Below, piece after piece: positions 1-6,504 of a stretch of 9,448 bases of DNA. The position numbers and the translations under genes were made by a program. The notes beneath the pieces are model-generated. The model was not told where the DNA came from. It made no database searches and saw only the letters and a list, made by a program, of their open reading frames with translations. Source of the DNA: Deltaproteobacteria bacterium (GTDB lineage: Bacteria; Desulfobacterota; Binatia; UBA9968); the NCBI GenBank assembly GCA_016184235.1, contig JACPDC010000286.1, positions 1 to 9,448 on the forward strand, written 5' to 3'. Within the stretch, counting starts at the first letter, position 1. Each line of letters opens with the position of its first letter.

Positions 1-1484
1 GCCGGAGCGAAGATTTCGTCGGCGTCATCCAGGGCCGCGACCAGGCGATGACCTCGGAGCTGGCGCTCAAGAAGGATGGGACGATGCTGGGCTTGAAGGT
101 CCGAGTGGTGGCGAACCTCGGCGCCTACCTCTACGCGAACACGATCACTCCCGCCCAGCGCATGATGGCGATGGCCCCGGGCTGCTATCAGATCCGAAAC
201 GTTCATGTCGAGGTGGCGGCCGTGTTTACCAATACCGTTCCCACCGGCCCTTATCGCGGCGCCGGCCGGCCGGAGGCGGTGCTGAATATCGAGCGGCTCG
301 CCGACAAGGCGGCCGCCGAGCTGGGGCTGGACCGTCTGGAGGTCCGGCGCAAAAATTTCATCCAGCCGGAGCAGTTTCCGTACCGCACCGCCGTGGGAGT
401 GGAATACGACTCCGGCGACTACGAGAAATCGCTCGCGGAGGCGCTGCGGCTTTCCGATTATCAGGAGCTCATCCGCTATCGCGATCAAGCGCGCGCGCGC
501 GGCGAGCTGGTCGGCGTGGGGATCTCCACCTTTGTCGAGCCGAGCGGCGGCGCCGGCTTCGAGAGCGGCACCGTGCGGGTGGAGCGCACCGGCGAGATCA
601 CGGTGCTGACGGGCGCGAGCTCCCACGGCCAGGGACATGAGACCGTCTTCGCCCAGGTCGTGGCCGAGAAGATGCGCCTCTCCATGGACCACGTCGCCAT
701 TCGCCATGGAGACACGCTGGCGATCCAGCAGGGGGTCGGCACCTTCGGCAGCCGCAGCGCGGTGATGGCCGGCGGCGCGATGGCGCAGGCCGTCGACCGT
801 GTCATCGAAAAGGCCCGGCGCATCGCCGCTCACCTGCTTGAGGCTGCCTCTGAAGATATAGTTCAGGCCGACGGCGGCTTCGCTGTCGCCGGCGTGCCGG
901 ATAAGAAAGTAACCTGGCGGCAGGTCGCGGCCGCGGCCCACGGGAGGCTACCGCGCGGGCTGGAGCCCGGGCTTCAGGAGACGGTCTTTTTCGATCCCAA
1001 ACGGGAGGCCTGGGGCTTCGGGGCCCACGTGGCCGTGGTCCGGGTCGACCGGGAGAGCGGCAAGCCGACGGTTGAGAAGCTCGTGCTGGTCGACGACTGC
1101 GGCGTCATTCTCAATCCGATGATCGTCGAAGGGCAGATCCACGGCGGCGTGGCGCAGGGGCTGGCGGAGGCGTTCCGGGAACAGATGCTCTTCGGCTCGG
1201 AAGGAGAGATCCTGACCGGCTCATTAATGAATTACGCGGTGCCGCGCGCCGGCGATATGCCTCCGCTCATCCTCGGCGAGACCGTTACACCGAACCCCTT
1301 CCATCCTCTCGGGGTCAAAGGGGTGGGCGAGGCCGGCACCAACGGAGCGCCGGCCGCGGTGGCCAACGCGGTCATGGACGCCCTGGCCCCGCTCGGCATC
1401 CACCAACTCGACATGCCCTACACGGCGCCGAAGCTGTGGAAGGCCATCCGGGAAGCAGAGAAGAAGGCAACAGGCGATAGGTAA
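1..1484 (+). CDS. Xanthine dehydrogenase/CoxL-family molybdopterin-binding subunit, C-terminal part (5' end outside window)
   Basis: This is the large catalytic subunit of a molybdenum hydroxylase (xanthine oxidase family), which normally works with FAD and [2Fe-2S] subunits to hydroxylate a carbon centre. The frame is open from base 3 without a start, so the N-terminal part lies upstream; the ATG at 48 is internal, because the preceding codons already read like family sequence (SEDFVGVIQGRD). Visible motifs are PYRGAGR at 249-269, GQGHET at 627-644, GTFGSRS at 738-758 and KGVGEAG, whose Glu at 1329-1331 matches the conserved catalytic glutamate. The PYRGAGR loop resembles the form II (AYRGAGR) type and lacks the AYxCSFR loop of true form I CO dehydrogenase, so the substrate is probably not CO and is unknown. 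The last seven codons and the TAA stop lie inside a heptamer repeat. It converges on the amidase, 42 bp away. Confidence 0.93.
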   Translation, partial: RSEDFVGVIQGRDQAMTSELALKKDGTMLGLKVRVVANLGAYLYANTITPAQRMMAMAPGCYQIRNVHVEVAAVFTNTVPTGPYRGAGRPEAVLNIERLADKAAAELGLDRLEVRRKNFIQPEQFPYRTAVGVEYDSGDYEKSLAEALRLSDYQELIRYRDQARARGELVGVGISTFVEPSGGAGFESGTVRVERTGEITVLTGASSHGQGHETVFAQVVAEKMRLSMDHVAIRHGDTLAIQQGVGTFGSRSAVMAGGAMAQAVDRVIEKARRIAAHLLEAASEDIVQADGGFAVAGVPDKKVTWRQVAAAAHGRLPRGLEPGLQETVFFDPKREAWGFGAHVAVVRVDRESGKPTVEKLVLVDDCGVILNPMIVEGQIHGGVAQGLAEAFREQMLFGSEGEILTGSLMNYAVPRAGDMPPLILGETVTPNPFHPLGVKGVGEAGTNGAPAAVANAVMDALAPLGIHQLDMPYTAPKLWKAIREAEKKATGDR

Positions 1485-1524
1485 GCATGTTTTGCTATTG
1501 CCTATTGCCTACTGCCTAATGCCT
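1465..1524. repeat. Fold-back of degenerate 7-bp tandem repeats between convergent genes
   Basis: The left arm holds plus-strand heptamers AGGCAAC (1465-1471), AGGCGAT (1472-1478) and the degenerate AGGTAAG (1479-1485). After a short spacer, the right arm holds four opposite-facing units: ATTGCCT (1497), ATTGCCT (1504), ACTGCCT (1511) and AATGCCT (1518). Bases 1465-1480 can pair with 1495-1510 at 14 of 16 positions, or 15 counting one G-U pair. The left arm covers the final codons and TAA stop of the molybdenum hydroxylase, and the right arm ends two bases from the amidase stop. It fills the whole 42-bp convergent gap. It may act as a two-way transcript end, although there is no clear T-run. 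Short heptamer tandem repeats are known from other bacteria, notably cyanobacteria; a link to those is not claimed. Confidence 0.75.
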
Positions 1525-1526
1525 TC

Positions 1527-2961
1527 TTATAGCGGCGTCGTGCTCGCCGGCGGCCGGCGATGGCGCGTCGTCTGCTCGTAGGCGTAAGCGAGCCTGATCA
1601 TTTTTCCATCGTCGTAGGGCCGTCCCAGGAAGCTCACCCCGGCGGGTAGATTATCGCGCGTAAACCCCGCCGGGACCACGATCGTGGGAACGAATACCAG
1701 AAACGTGTTCAGATGCGGCGCCCCCTTCTGGTCTACTCGCGTCCAGCCTGTTGTCCGCCATGACCTTTAAGAGATTGGTCATCAACTCATCCTGCGCTTT
1801 AAGCGACTCGTAGTGTTCCATCGGTTCCGGCGCTCTCTTGAAGCGCGCCTGCGAGTGCGGCACGACCTTGGCGAAGTCTGGCGCGCGCATCGCCTCAGCG
1901 CGCGACTTGAACGGGGCCTGGGCGCTCCTGCCGAAGTAGAGCCGGAAGCCTTCCTCTGCTCCGGTGGGGCTCACCTTCCGTTTTGCCAGCAGCTCTCTGA
2001 GCCTCGGGATCACGACCGGATCAACGATCTCCGCGCCGGCGGCTTCGAGCTCCGCCACCGCCCTGTCGAAGACCTCGGTGATTCTTTTGAAGTCTTCCGA
2101 GTCCGGCTCCGAGCCGAGACCCATCGACTCGCGCAAGATCCCGAGGCGCGCTCCTTTCAAGCCGTTCTGGTCGAGAAATTTTGTGTAGCTCTCCGGAGCA
2201 TGACCAACGCCCCGGGCCGTTACAGGATCCTCGGGATCATAGCCGACCATCACATCCAACAGAATCGCCAGGTCTCGCACCGTTCGGGCCATCGGACCGA
2301 GAGAGCCGTTGATTTCCGGCCAGCCGGCATAAACGCCGCCCCGGCTCACCAGCCCGGCGGTCGGACGTATCCCCACGACGGAGTTCCAGGTCGAAGGCCT
2401 GCGGATAGAGGCCAACCCTTCCTGTCCTACTGCCACGGTACAAAAGTTTGCCGCGACGCTCGCCGCCGAGCCGCCGGAGGAGCCGCCGGCCGTTCGATCC
2501 AGCGCGTAAGGGTTGCGCGTCGATCCGAAGAGGGAGCCGTGCGTATCCCCTCCCCCTAATTCGCCCAGGGTGGCCTTTGCCAGGACAATCGCTCCAGCTT
2601 TTTTCAGCTTTTCCACGACGAAGGCATCTCTATCCGGGTAGTAATCTTTGAACAACAGCGAGCCCAGCGTTGTCGGCATGCCTTTGGCGTCGGCCTGATC
2701 TTTAATAATCACCGGAATCCCGTGCAGCGGCCCCACGAGACCCGAAGCCTTGAACGCGCCGTCAAGCCGGTCCGCCTCTTCGAGGGCGCTAGGATTGATC
2801 GTGATGATCGCGTTGATGGCGGGCCCCTTCTTGTCATAAGCCTCTATGCGGTCCAGATACATCCCGACCAGCCGGCGCGCCGTGAGCTGGCCCGATTTGT
2901 AGGCGCTGTGAATCTCCTCTATGGTCGCCTCCAAAATGGTGAAAGGCGCTGATAAACTCAT
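1527..2961 (-). pseudogene. Amidase-signature family amidase, frameshifted near its 3' end
   Basis: Amidase-signature enzymes hydrolyse carboxamides with a Ser-cisSer-Lys triad. From the ATG at 2961 the triad candidates are Lys87 (IIKDQ), Ser161 (GGSSGGS) and Ser185 (EGLASIRRPS), with the normal 24-residue spacing between the two serines. A later GLVSRGGVYAGWP stretch is typical of a non-GatA amidase subgroup. The start at 2961 is preferred over the longer frame to 3033 because an AGGAG lies 8 nt upstream and family-like sequence begins there. The main frame runs to MADNRLDA, then reads unlike the family and stops at 1651. In another frame, from about 1740 to a TAA at 1527-1529, the sequence is clearly the missing C terminus (GAPHLNTFLVFVPTIVVP, then LPAGVSFLGRPYDDGKM). 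The shift lies at about 1721-1743, beside a run of five C. It could be a genuine mutation or a sequencing/assembly error; if an error, the gene is a normal amidase. Confidence 0.85.
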
Positions 2962-2971
2962 ACGCTCCTCT

Positions 2972-3051
2972 CCTCGCGAGGGGGCTTGCCGAGCAAGCCG
3001 AAAGCACCAGTCGTGCAGGTTCAAAGAGCCCACAGGTCTATTGCTTTCGGC
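2972..3051 (-). promoter_or_regulatory. Overlapping inverted repeats in the amidase leader
   Basis: Three structures sit between the TPM-protein gene and the amidase. A perfect 10-bp palindrome CCTCGCGAGG (2972-2981) touches the amidase Shine-Dalgarno. A perfect 7-bp hairpin has arms GGCTTGC (2983-2989) and GCAAGCC (2993-2999) with a 3-nt loop. A perfect 10-bp inverted repeat has arms GCCGAAAGCA (2997-3006) and TGCTTTCGGC (3042-3051) around 35 nt. The last two share bases 2997-2999, so both cannot form fully in one RNA. No T-run follows the hairpin, so a standard intrinsic terminator for the upstream gene is not supported. A leader-RNA switch or a protein-binding site is possible but inferred only. 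Confidence 0.4.
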
Positions 3052-3080
3052 GCGCGAGGCGAGTCCCCGAACGAACTTTT

Positions 3081-4022
3081 TCAGATTCCCATATTGTCTT
3101 CAGGCTTCCGTTTTACGCTATCCTTCACTCGCGGTATGCCGCGCCAATCGCCGGACATCCAGAATTCCGTCAGGCTGCCGAGAACGCCCAAGGCGATACT
3201 GACGGCCAGGATAAAATACCACAAGGCGCCGCCGACGCTGCTGATCAGGGACATAAGGATCGCCACGATCTTCGCCGTTCCGCCGCCCAGCAACGCGCCC
3301 ATGAGAAGGCGCATGGCGCGCGGAAAACCGAACTTTGTCGCGTAAATTCCCCACAGCGCGCCGACCCAGAAGGCGAAGCAGGGGCCCAGCGCTATGGCGA
3401 AGATCGCGCCCGCCCCGCCGCCCTTGGTCGACGATTCCTCGAGCGTCTCCGCCTCGGTTGTGCCGTCGACGCGAACCTCTCCCTGGATCGCCTGAAAAAT
3501 ATAATGAACTCCCGCGTGAATGCCCAGATCGCGTCTGAGGCCGTCGAAATAGAGGCCCACGTGGGCCTGTAGTTTTTGGCTCGCCTGAGGCTCGGGGAAG
3601 AGCTGCCGCAGCTCCGGCCCCACCTGGAGGCCGACCTTTCGCTCCTTCAAGGCGACGAGAAGCAGAAGCGAATTGCGCAAATCGGTCTCGCTGAGCGGCA
3701 GCTTCCGGAAGGCCCTCCGGCCGAACTCTTCCAGATCGTCGTTTTCAAGGCTTCGCACCGTAACAACGACGATGGTGCGGCCGCTCTGCGTCTTGAACCG
3801 CCTGAGCCGCTCCTGCAGATCATGAGCGCTCGCCTCCGGCATCATCCCGGCAAAGTCATTGAGGGACTCCTTGAGGGGCGGAACTTCCAGTGCGGGTGAA
3901 GAAGAGCCGAATATCAGGCCGGCAAAAAGGGCAAAGCCAAAGAATACAATTCTAGCCAATATCTTGACGCGCTCCGTTTCAGACCCGCCGGGACCGGTCA
4001 GGGCCGCGATCTTACACCACAA
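3081..4022 (-). CDS. TPM-domain (TLP18.3/Psb32/MOLO-1, former DUF477) membrane protein
   Basis: From the outer start, residues 22-45 form a hydrophobic secretion or anchor segment (ARIVFFGFALFAGLIFG). Residues about 52-182 resemble a TPM domain, beginning with the characteristic LNDFAG followed by a helix and the strand GRTIVVVTV. Residues about 203-228, 236-260 and 262-288 look like membrane segments, and the tail is short and basic (KRKPEDN). TPM domains are usually extracytoplasmic; their bacterial roles are poorly known, and phosphatase or membrane-protein quality-control roles have been proposed. The glycine/serine-rich tail seen in many family members is missing. The start is uncertain: no ATG precedes the domain. 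The frame begins at a TTG (4022), while an inner TTG at 3957-3959 would give a more typical signal peptide, with a GGAG about 12 nt upstream. The gene follows the reductase on the same strand, with 45 bp between stop and outer start. Confidence 0.75.
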   Translation of the reverse strand: MWCKIAALTGPGGSETERVKILARIVFFGFALFAGLIFGSSSPALEVPPLKESLNDFAGMMPEASAHDLQERLRRFKTQSGRTIVVVTVRSLENDDLEEFGRRAFRKLPLSETDLRNSLLLLVALKERKVGLQVGPELRQLFPEPQASQKLQAHVGLYFDGLRRDLGIHAGVHYIFQAIQGEVRVDGTTEAETLEESSTKGGGAGAIFAIALGPCFAFWVGALWGIYATKFGFPRAMRLLMGALLGGGTAKIVAILMSLISSVGGALWYFILAVSIALGVLGSLTEFWMSGDWRGIPRVKDSVKRKPEDNMGI

Positions 4023-4067
4023 CAGAGACGACTGGAAGCCGCCAGGCGAGAGGAGAGAAGCGACGCT

Positions 4068-4997
4068 TCACAACTCCTCAACATAACGCGCCATGCGCTC
4101 GCGCATGGCCGCGTCGGGAAGCGGCCCGACACCCGCCTGCATGTTGTCTTTGAGATGCGCGACCTTGCTCGTCGCCGGGATGGCGCAGGTGATTGCCGGG
4201 TGGGAGATCACAAACTTGAGAAAAAACTGCGCCCAGCTCGCGCAGCCGATCTCCGCGGCCCACGGCGGCATAGCCTTGCCGCGCACCCTGCGGAACAGCG
4301 CCCCTTCGGCGAACGGGCGGTTGACGAGCACCGCCAGGCGCCGCTCCGCCGCGAGCGGCAGCATCCGCTCCTCGGCGCCGCGCTCGGCGATCGAGTAGTT
4401 GAGCTGCACGAAATCGAGCTCCTCGCTCTTAAGCACGCGGCCGAGCTCGTCGTAAGCGCCTTGGGTGTAGTGTGTGACGCCGATATAGCGGACCTTGCCC
4501 TGCTTTTTCCAGCGCCTGAGCGTAGCCAGGTGAGCGCGCCAGTCCACCAGATTATGCACCTGCATGAGATCGATGCGCCGCGCGCGCAGCCGCCTGAGCG
4601 ACTCTTCCATCTGACGGATGCCGGCCTCCCGCCCGTTGGTCCAGACCTTGGTGGCGAGGAAGAGCTGCTTCTGCGCGCCGAGCTCGGTCGCAAGATCGCC
4701 CAACACCCCTTCCGACTGCCCGTACATCGGCGAGGAGTCCACCACGCTGCCGCCGAGCCGCACAAACTCGCGGAGCACCTCCTGGAGCGGGGCGCGCTCG
4801 GAGGCCGCCTTGCCGACATCAAAGGTCTGCCAGGTGCCGAGACCGATGGCGGGCAGAAGCTCTCCCGTGCGCGGAACCTGCCGTCGTATTATTAAGGATG
4901 GCGTGGCCCCCATACCGACCCCGGCAAGGGCGATCGCACTCGCGCCCAGGGCGAACTCCAACAACTCGCGTCGCGAATAGACTCTTTGCGACGACAC
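4068..4997 (-). CDS. Aldo/keto reductase with twin-arginine (Tat) signal peptide
   Basis: Aldo/keto reductases transfer hydride from NAD(P)H to carbonyl groups. The classic tetrad is visible: Asp87 and Tyr92 (VVDSSPMYG), Lys117 (ATKVW) and His148 (MQVHN), followed by KVRYIGVTHY and a C-terminal PATSK cofactor-binding stretch. The N terminus has the Tat motif SRRELLEF (arginines 9 and 10) and a weakly hydrophobic Ala-rich segment, implying folded export to the periplasm or membrane. The start is a GTG at 4997; it is preferred because the next Met (residue 29) would remove the Tat motif, and a TAG two codons upstream closes the frame. The Shine-Dalgarno is weak (AGG 5 nt upstream). The upstream small-protein gene ends 6 bp before this start in the same frame, so translational coupling is likely. 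The length of 309 residues is normal for the family plus a signal. The substrate is unknown. Confidence 0.92.
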   Translation of the reverse strand: MSSQRVYSRRELLEFALGASAIALAGVGMGATPSLIIRRQVPRTGELLPAIGLGTWQTFDVGKAASERAPLQEVLREFVRLGGSVVDSSPMYGQSEGVLGDLATELGAQKQLFLATKVWTNGREAGIRQMEESLRRLRARRIDLMQVHNLVDWRAHLATLRRWKKQGKVRYIGVTHYTQGAYDELGRVLKSEELDFVQLNYSIAERGAEERMLPLAAERRLAVLVNRPFAEGALFRRVRGKAMPPWAAEIGCASWAQFFLKFVISHPAITCAIPATSKVAHLKDNMQAGVGPLPDAAMRERMARYVEEL

Positions 4998-5003
4998 GAC
5001 AGC

Positions 5004-5408
5004 CTAAAGCCGATAATCCTCGCCGCCCGATGTGCCGCGACCGGTCGCCAGGTCTCTTATGCGACCAAGGCGAACCGCGATAACCAAAGACAAGAGAAGC
5101 TGCAAAATAAGATAGGCCCCTAGAATGAGCGCGCCCCAGTAGGCCAAGGCGTACAAACGATCCAAGTCGGAGCTCAGCTGGCTCTCTATTTTCTCCGCCT
5201 TGCGCCCAACTTCAAAAAGTCCCACGATCGCTACATCGCGCGTTCGGGCTTTGTCCCAGCCGCCTCGCTTAACGGCCTCAGCTCTCTCGATGAAGCTTTT
5301 GTCCTTCCAGGCGGCTTCCCGCGCGGCGGCCTGCGCCGCTGCAACCGGGGAGGCGGAAGCGGATAGTAAAAGTAAACCCCACGACAGTCTGAACGCCCTG
5401 CTCAGCAT
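5004..5408 (-). CDS. Small membrane protein of unknown function (signal sequence plus one membrane helix)
   Basis: I do not recognise this 134-residue protein. Residues 1-25 look like a signal peptide (basic start, hydrophobic WGLLLLSAS, then an Ala-rich cleavage region). Residues about 30-85 are charged and probably helical, and residues about 88-113 form a strong membrane helix (YWGALILGAYLILQLLLSLVIAV). A short basic tail follows (RLGRIRDLATGRG), so the C terminus is probably cytoplasmic and the charged middle periplasmic. The ATG at 5408 is well supported by an AGGAGGG Shine-Dalgarno with 6-nt spacing. It ends 6 bp before the Tat reductase in the same frame, separated only by TAG and two codons. 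A partner or membrane anchor for that reductase is an attractive inference, but no motif proves it. Confidence 0.72.
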   Translation of the reverse strand: MLSRAFRLSWGLLLLSASASPVAAAQAAAREAAWKDKSFIERAEAVKRGGWDKARTRDVAIVGLFEVGRKAEKIESQLSSDLDRLYALAYWGALILGAYLILQLLLSLVIAVRLGRIRDLATGRGTSGGEDYRL

Positions 5409-5414
5409 GAAACA

Positions 5415-5432
5415 CCCTCCTTTCCCGGGAAA
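5415..5432 (-). promoter_or_regulatory. Strong ribosome binding site abutting a 12-bp palindrome
   Basis: On the minus strand, AGGAGGG (5415-5421) lies 6 nt before the ATG of the small membrane protein and fixes its start. Immediately upstream, and sharing one base with it, is the perfect palindrome TTTCCCGGGAAA (5421-5432). A short GTTGC/GCAAC hairpin (5436-5449) lies just beyond. The palindrome has no loop, so it would act as a DNA site if it acts at all. A regulator is not identifiable. Confidence 0.4.
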
Positions 5433-5478
5433 CGAGTTGCTATTGCAACACCATCTTCAGCCGAGATCAATCGGGTCT

Positions 5479-6351
5479 TTACCTGTCCACCCACCCCCTG
5501 ATGACGTGGTTGAACGCCTCGGGCTGCTCGCGGTAGCAGAAGTGGCCGGCGCGGTTCAAGACATGCATTTCGGAGTCCGGCGTGCTCTCGGCGATCAGCT
5601 CGAAGAGCAGCTGGCCGCGCTTTAACGCCGCTGTGGGGTCGTTATAGCCCCAGATGACCAGCGTCGGGGTCTTGAGCTTCCCTTGCATGATCCAGTTGAG
5701 CGTCTCTTCCTTTTCCAGCGCAAGCTGCGGGAGAAAGCGGCTCTTTTTAAGTCCCTGCTCCTCCATTTTTTTTACCGCCTCCTGGTACTTCGGAAGCTGC
5801 GCGATCTCCGCCGCGCCGTCCAGCAGAGAATCGGTGATGTGCTTGCCGTCGTAAGAATAGTGCTCGATCACCCAGCGCTGGCTTTCCCGGCTGAGCCGGG
5901 GCTTCGGGGCGGCGGCCATGATCTGCTCGGTCTTGGAGGGGCCGGGAGAGAGCGTGCCGCTGTCCACGATGATGCAGGAGCCGATCAGCTCCGGGTGCTC
6001 GAGCGTGAGCCGCGTCACCAGGTAGCCGCCGCGCGAGTGGCCGACGACATGGACCTCGTTGAGCCCCATCTTGCGGAGAAAGCCGGCGGCGTGTCCCACC
6101 ACTGCGGCCATGGTGTAGTCTTCATCCCTCTTCGGATTATCCGTGTGGCCCTGTCCCAGCTTATCCACGGCGATGACGCGAAACCACTGCGCCAGACTGT
6201 CGAAATTGAGCTCCCAGTCGAGCGCGCTGTCGCAGGCGTCGGTGGTGCCGAAGTGGCTCCCATGGAACAATGCCAGAGTCTTTCCGCTCCCCTTCTCGAA
6301 ATAGCGGGTGCGGATGCCGTCCACATCTATAAAGCGCGCGCCCGTCATCAT
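5479..6351 (-). CDS. Alpha/beta hydrolase, related to C-C bond/ester hydrolases
   Basis: This is a cytoplasmic serine hydrolase of 290 residues with the alpha/beta-hydrolase fold. From the ATG at 6351, the oxyanion region is LFHGSHFG (28-35), the nucleophile elbow GHSRGG has Ser106, the acid is probably Asp238 in LVIWGYNDPT, and the base is His270 in NRAGHFCYREQPEAFN. The last motif resembles meta-cleavage-product hydrolases and related haloperoxidase-like enzymes, but the substrate cannot be read from sequence. The frame begins GTG-ATG-ATG. The ATG at 6351 is chosen because GGAGG lies 7 nt upstream, whereas the GTG at 6354 is too close. There is no signal peptide. The gene is set apart from the CoA-transferase by a 151-bp gap holding a hairpin and repeats, so it probably starts a new transcript. 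The next gene on the strand follows after 70 bp. Confidence 0.92.
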   Translation of the reverse strand: MMTGARFIDVDGIRTRYFEKGSGKTLALFHGSHFGTTDACDSALDWELNFDSLAQWFRVIAVDKLGQGHTDNPKRDEDYTMAAVVGHAAGFLRKMGLNEVHVVGHSRGGYLVTRLTLEHPELIGSCIIVDSGTLSPGPSKTEQIMAAAPKPRLSRESQRWVIEHYSYDGKHITDSLLDGAAEIAQLPKYQEAVKKMEEQGLKKSRFLPQLALEKEETLNWIMQGKLKTPTLVIWGYNDPTAALKRGQLLFELIAESTPDSEMHVLNRAGHFCYREQPEAFNHVIRGWVDR

Positions 6352-6396
6352 CACAGCTCCTCCTCTAATGCAAAGGTATTTAATTTAGTGACAATC

Positions 6397-6476
6397 GAGC
6401 ATTAGAGCATTAGACCGCAATGGAGCATTTTGACTCCCAATTCATTGCTCTACTGTTCCACTGCTCCATTGCTCCA
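6397..6476. repeat. Fold-back of degenerate 8-bp tandem repeats in an intergenic gap
   Basis: The left arm has two exact tandem copies of GAGCATTA (6397-6412), then a longer degenerate unit and GGAGCA (to 6427). The right arm, read on the minus strand, has units GGAGCAAT, GGAGCAGT, GGAACAGT and AGAGCAAT (about 6443-6475). The arms face each other and could form an imperfect stem of about 30 bp around a loop of about 15 nt; a perfect 10-bp pair is CAATGGAGCA (6418-6427) with TGCTCCATTG (6462-6471). The element occupies most of the gap between the CoA-transferase and the alpha/beta hydrolase and touches the hairpin at 6476-6504. It contains no reading frame of note. The remaining gap (6352-6396) is AT-rich and carries the hydrolase ribosome binding site; I see no convincing promoter hexamers. 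Confidence 0.75.
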
Positions 6477-6504
6477 AAGCAAACGCACTAATTGCGTTTG
6501 CTTT
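6476..6504 (-). terminator. Perfect 12-bp stem-loop at the CoA-transferase stop codon
   Basis: Arms AAAGCAAACGCA (6476-6487) and TGCGTTTGCTTT (6493-6504) pair perfectly around a 5-nt loop. The stem overlaps the TAA stop of the CoA-transferase (6503-6505). It is in the right place to end the HyuA-HyuB-CoA-transferase transcript. The only T-run is the three Ts closing the stem, followed by GG, so it is not a textbook intrinsic terminator. It may instead protect the 3' end or work together with the adjacent fold-back repeat. Confidence 0.55.

Noticed and set aside
1..1484. True form I carbon monoxide dehydrogenase large subunit
   Set aside because: The active-site loop reads PYRGAGR, not AYxCSFR, so CO oxidation is not supported.
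4155..4895. Plus-strand open frame opposite the aldo/keto reductase
   Set aside because: The minus-strand frame holds the complete catalytic tetrad and a Tat signal; this frame shows no family motif.
4068..5004. Fusion or stop-codon read-through joining the small membrane protein to the reductase
   Set aside because: Although both are in one frame with a single TAG between them, the reductase has its own GTG and Tat signal, and a Tat signal must be N-terminal; separate proteins are the simpler reading.
6366..6400. Sigma-70 promoter for the alpha/beta hydrolase (TTGTCA with a downstream AT-rich stretch)
   Set aside because: No hexamer at 16-18 nt spacing matches the -10 consensus at more than about three positions.
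5683..6405. Plus-strand open frame opposite the alpha/beta hydrolase
   Set aside because: It is antisense to a gene with an intact catalytic triad, and its sequence is low-complexity shadow translation.
6397..6476. CRISPR array
   Set aside because: Units are only 8 bp, degenerate, directly adjoining and in two orientations, with no spacers and no cas genes.
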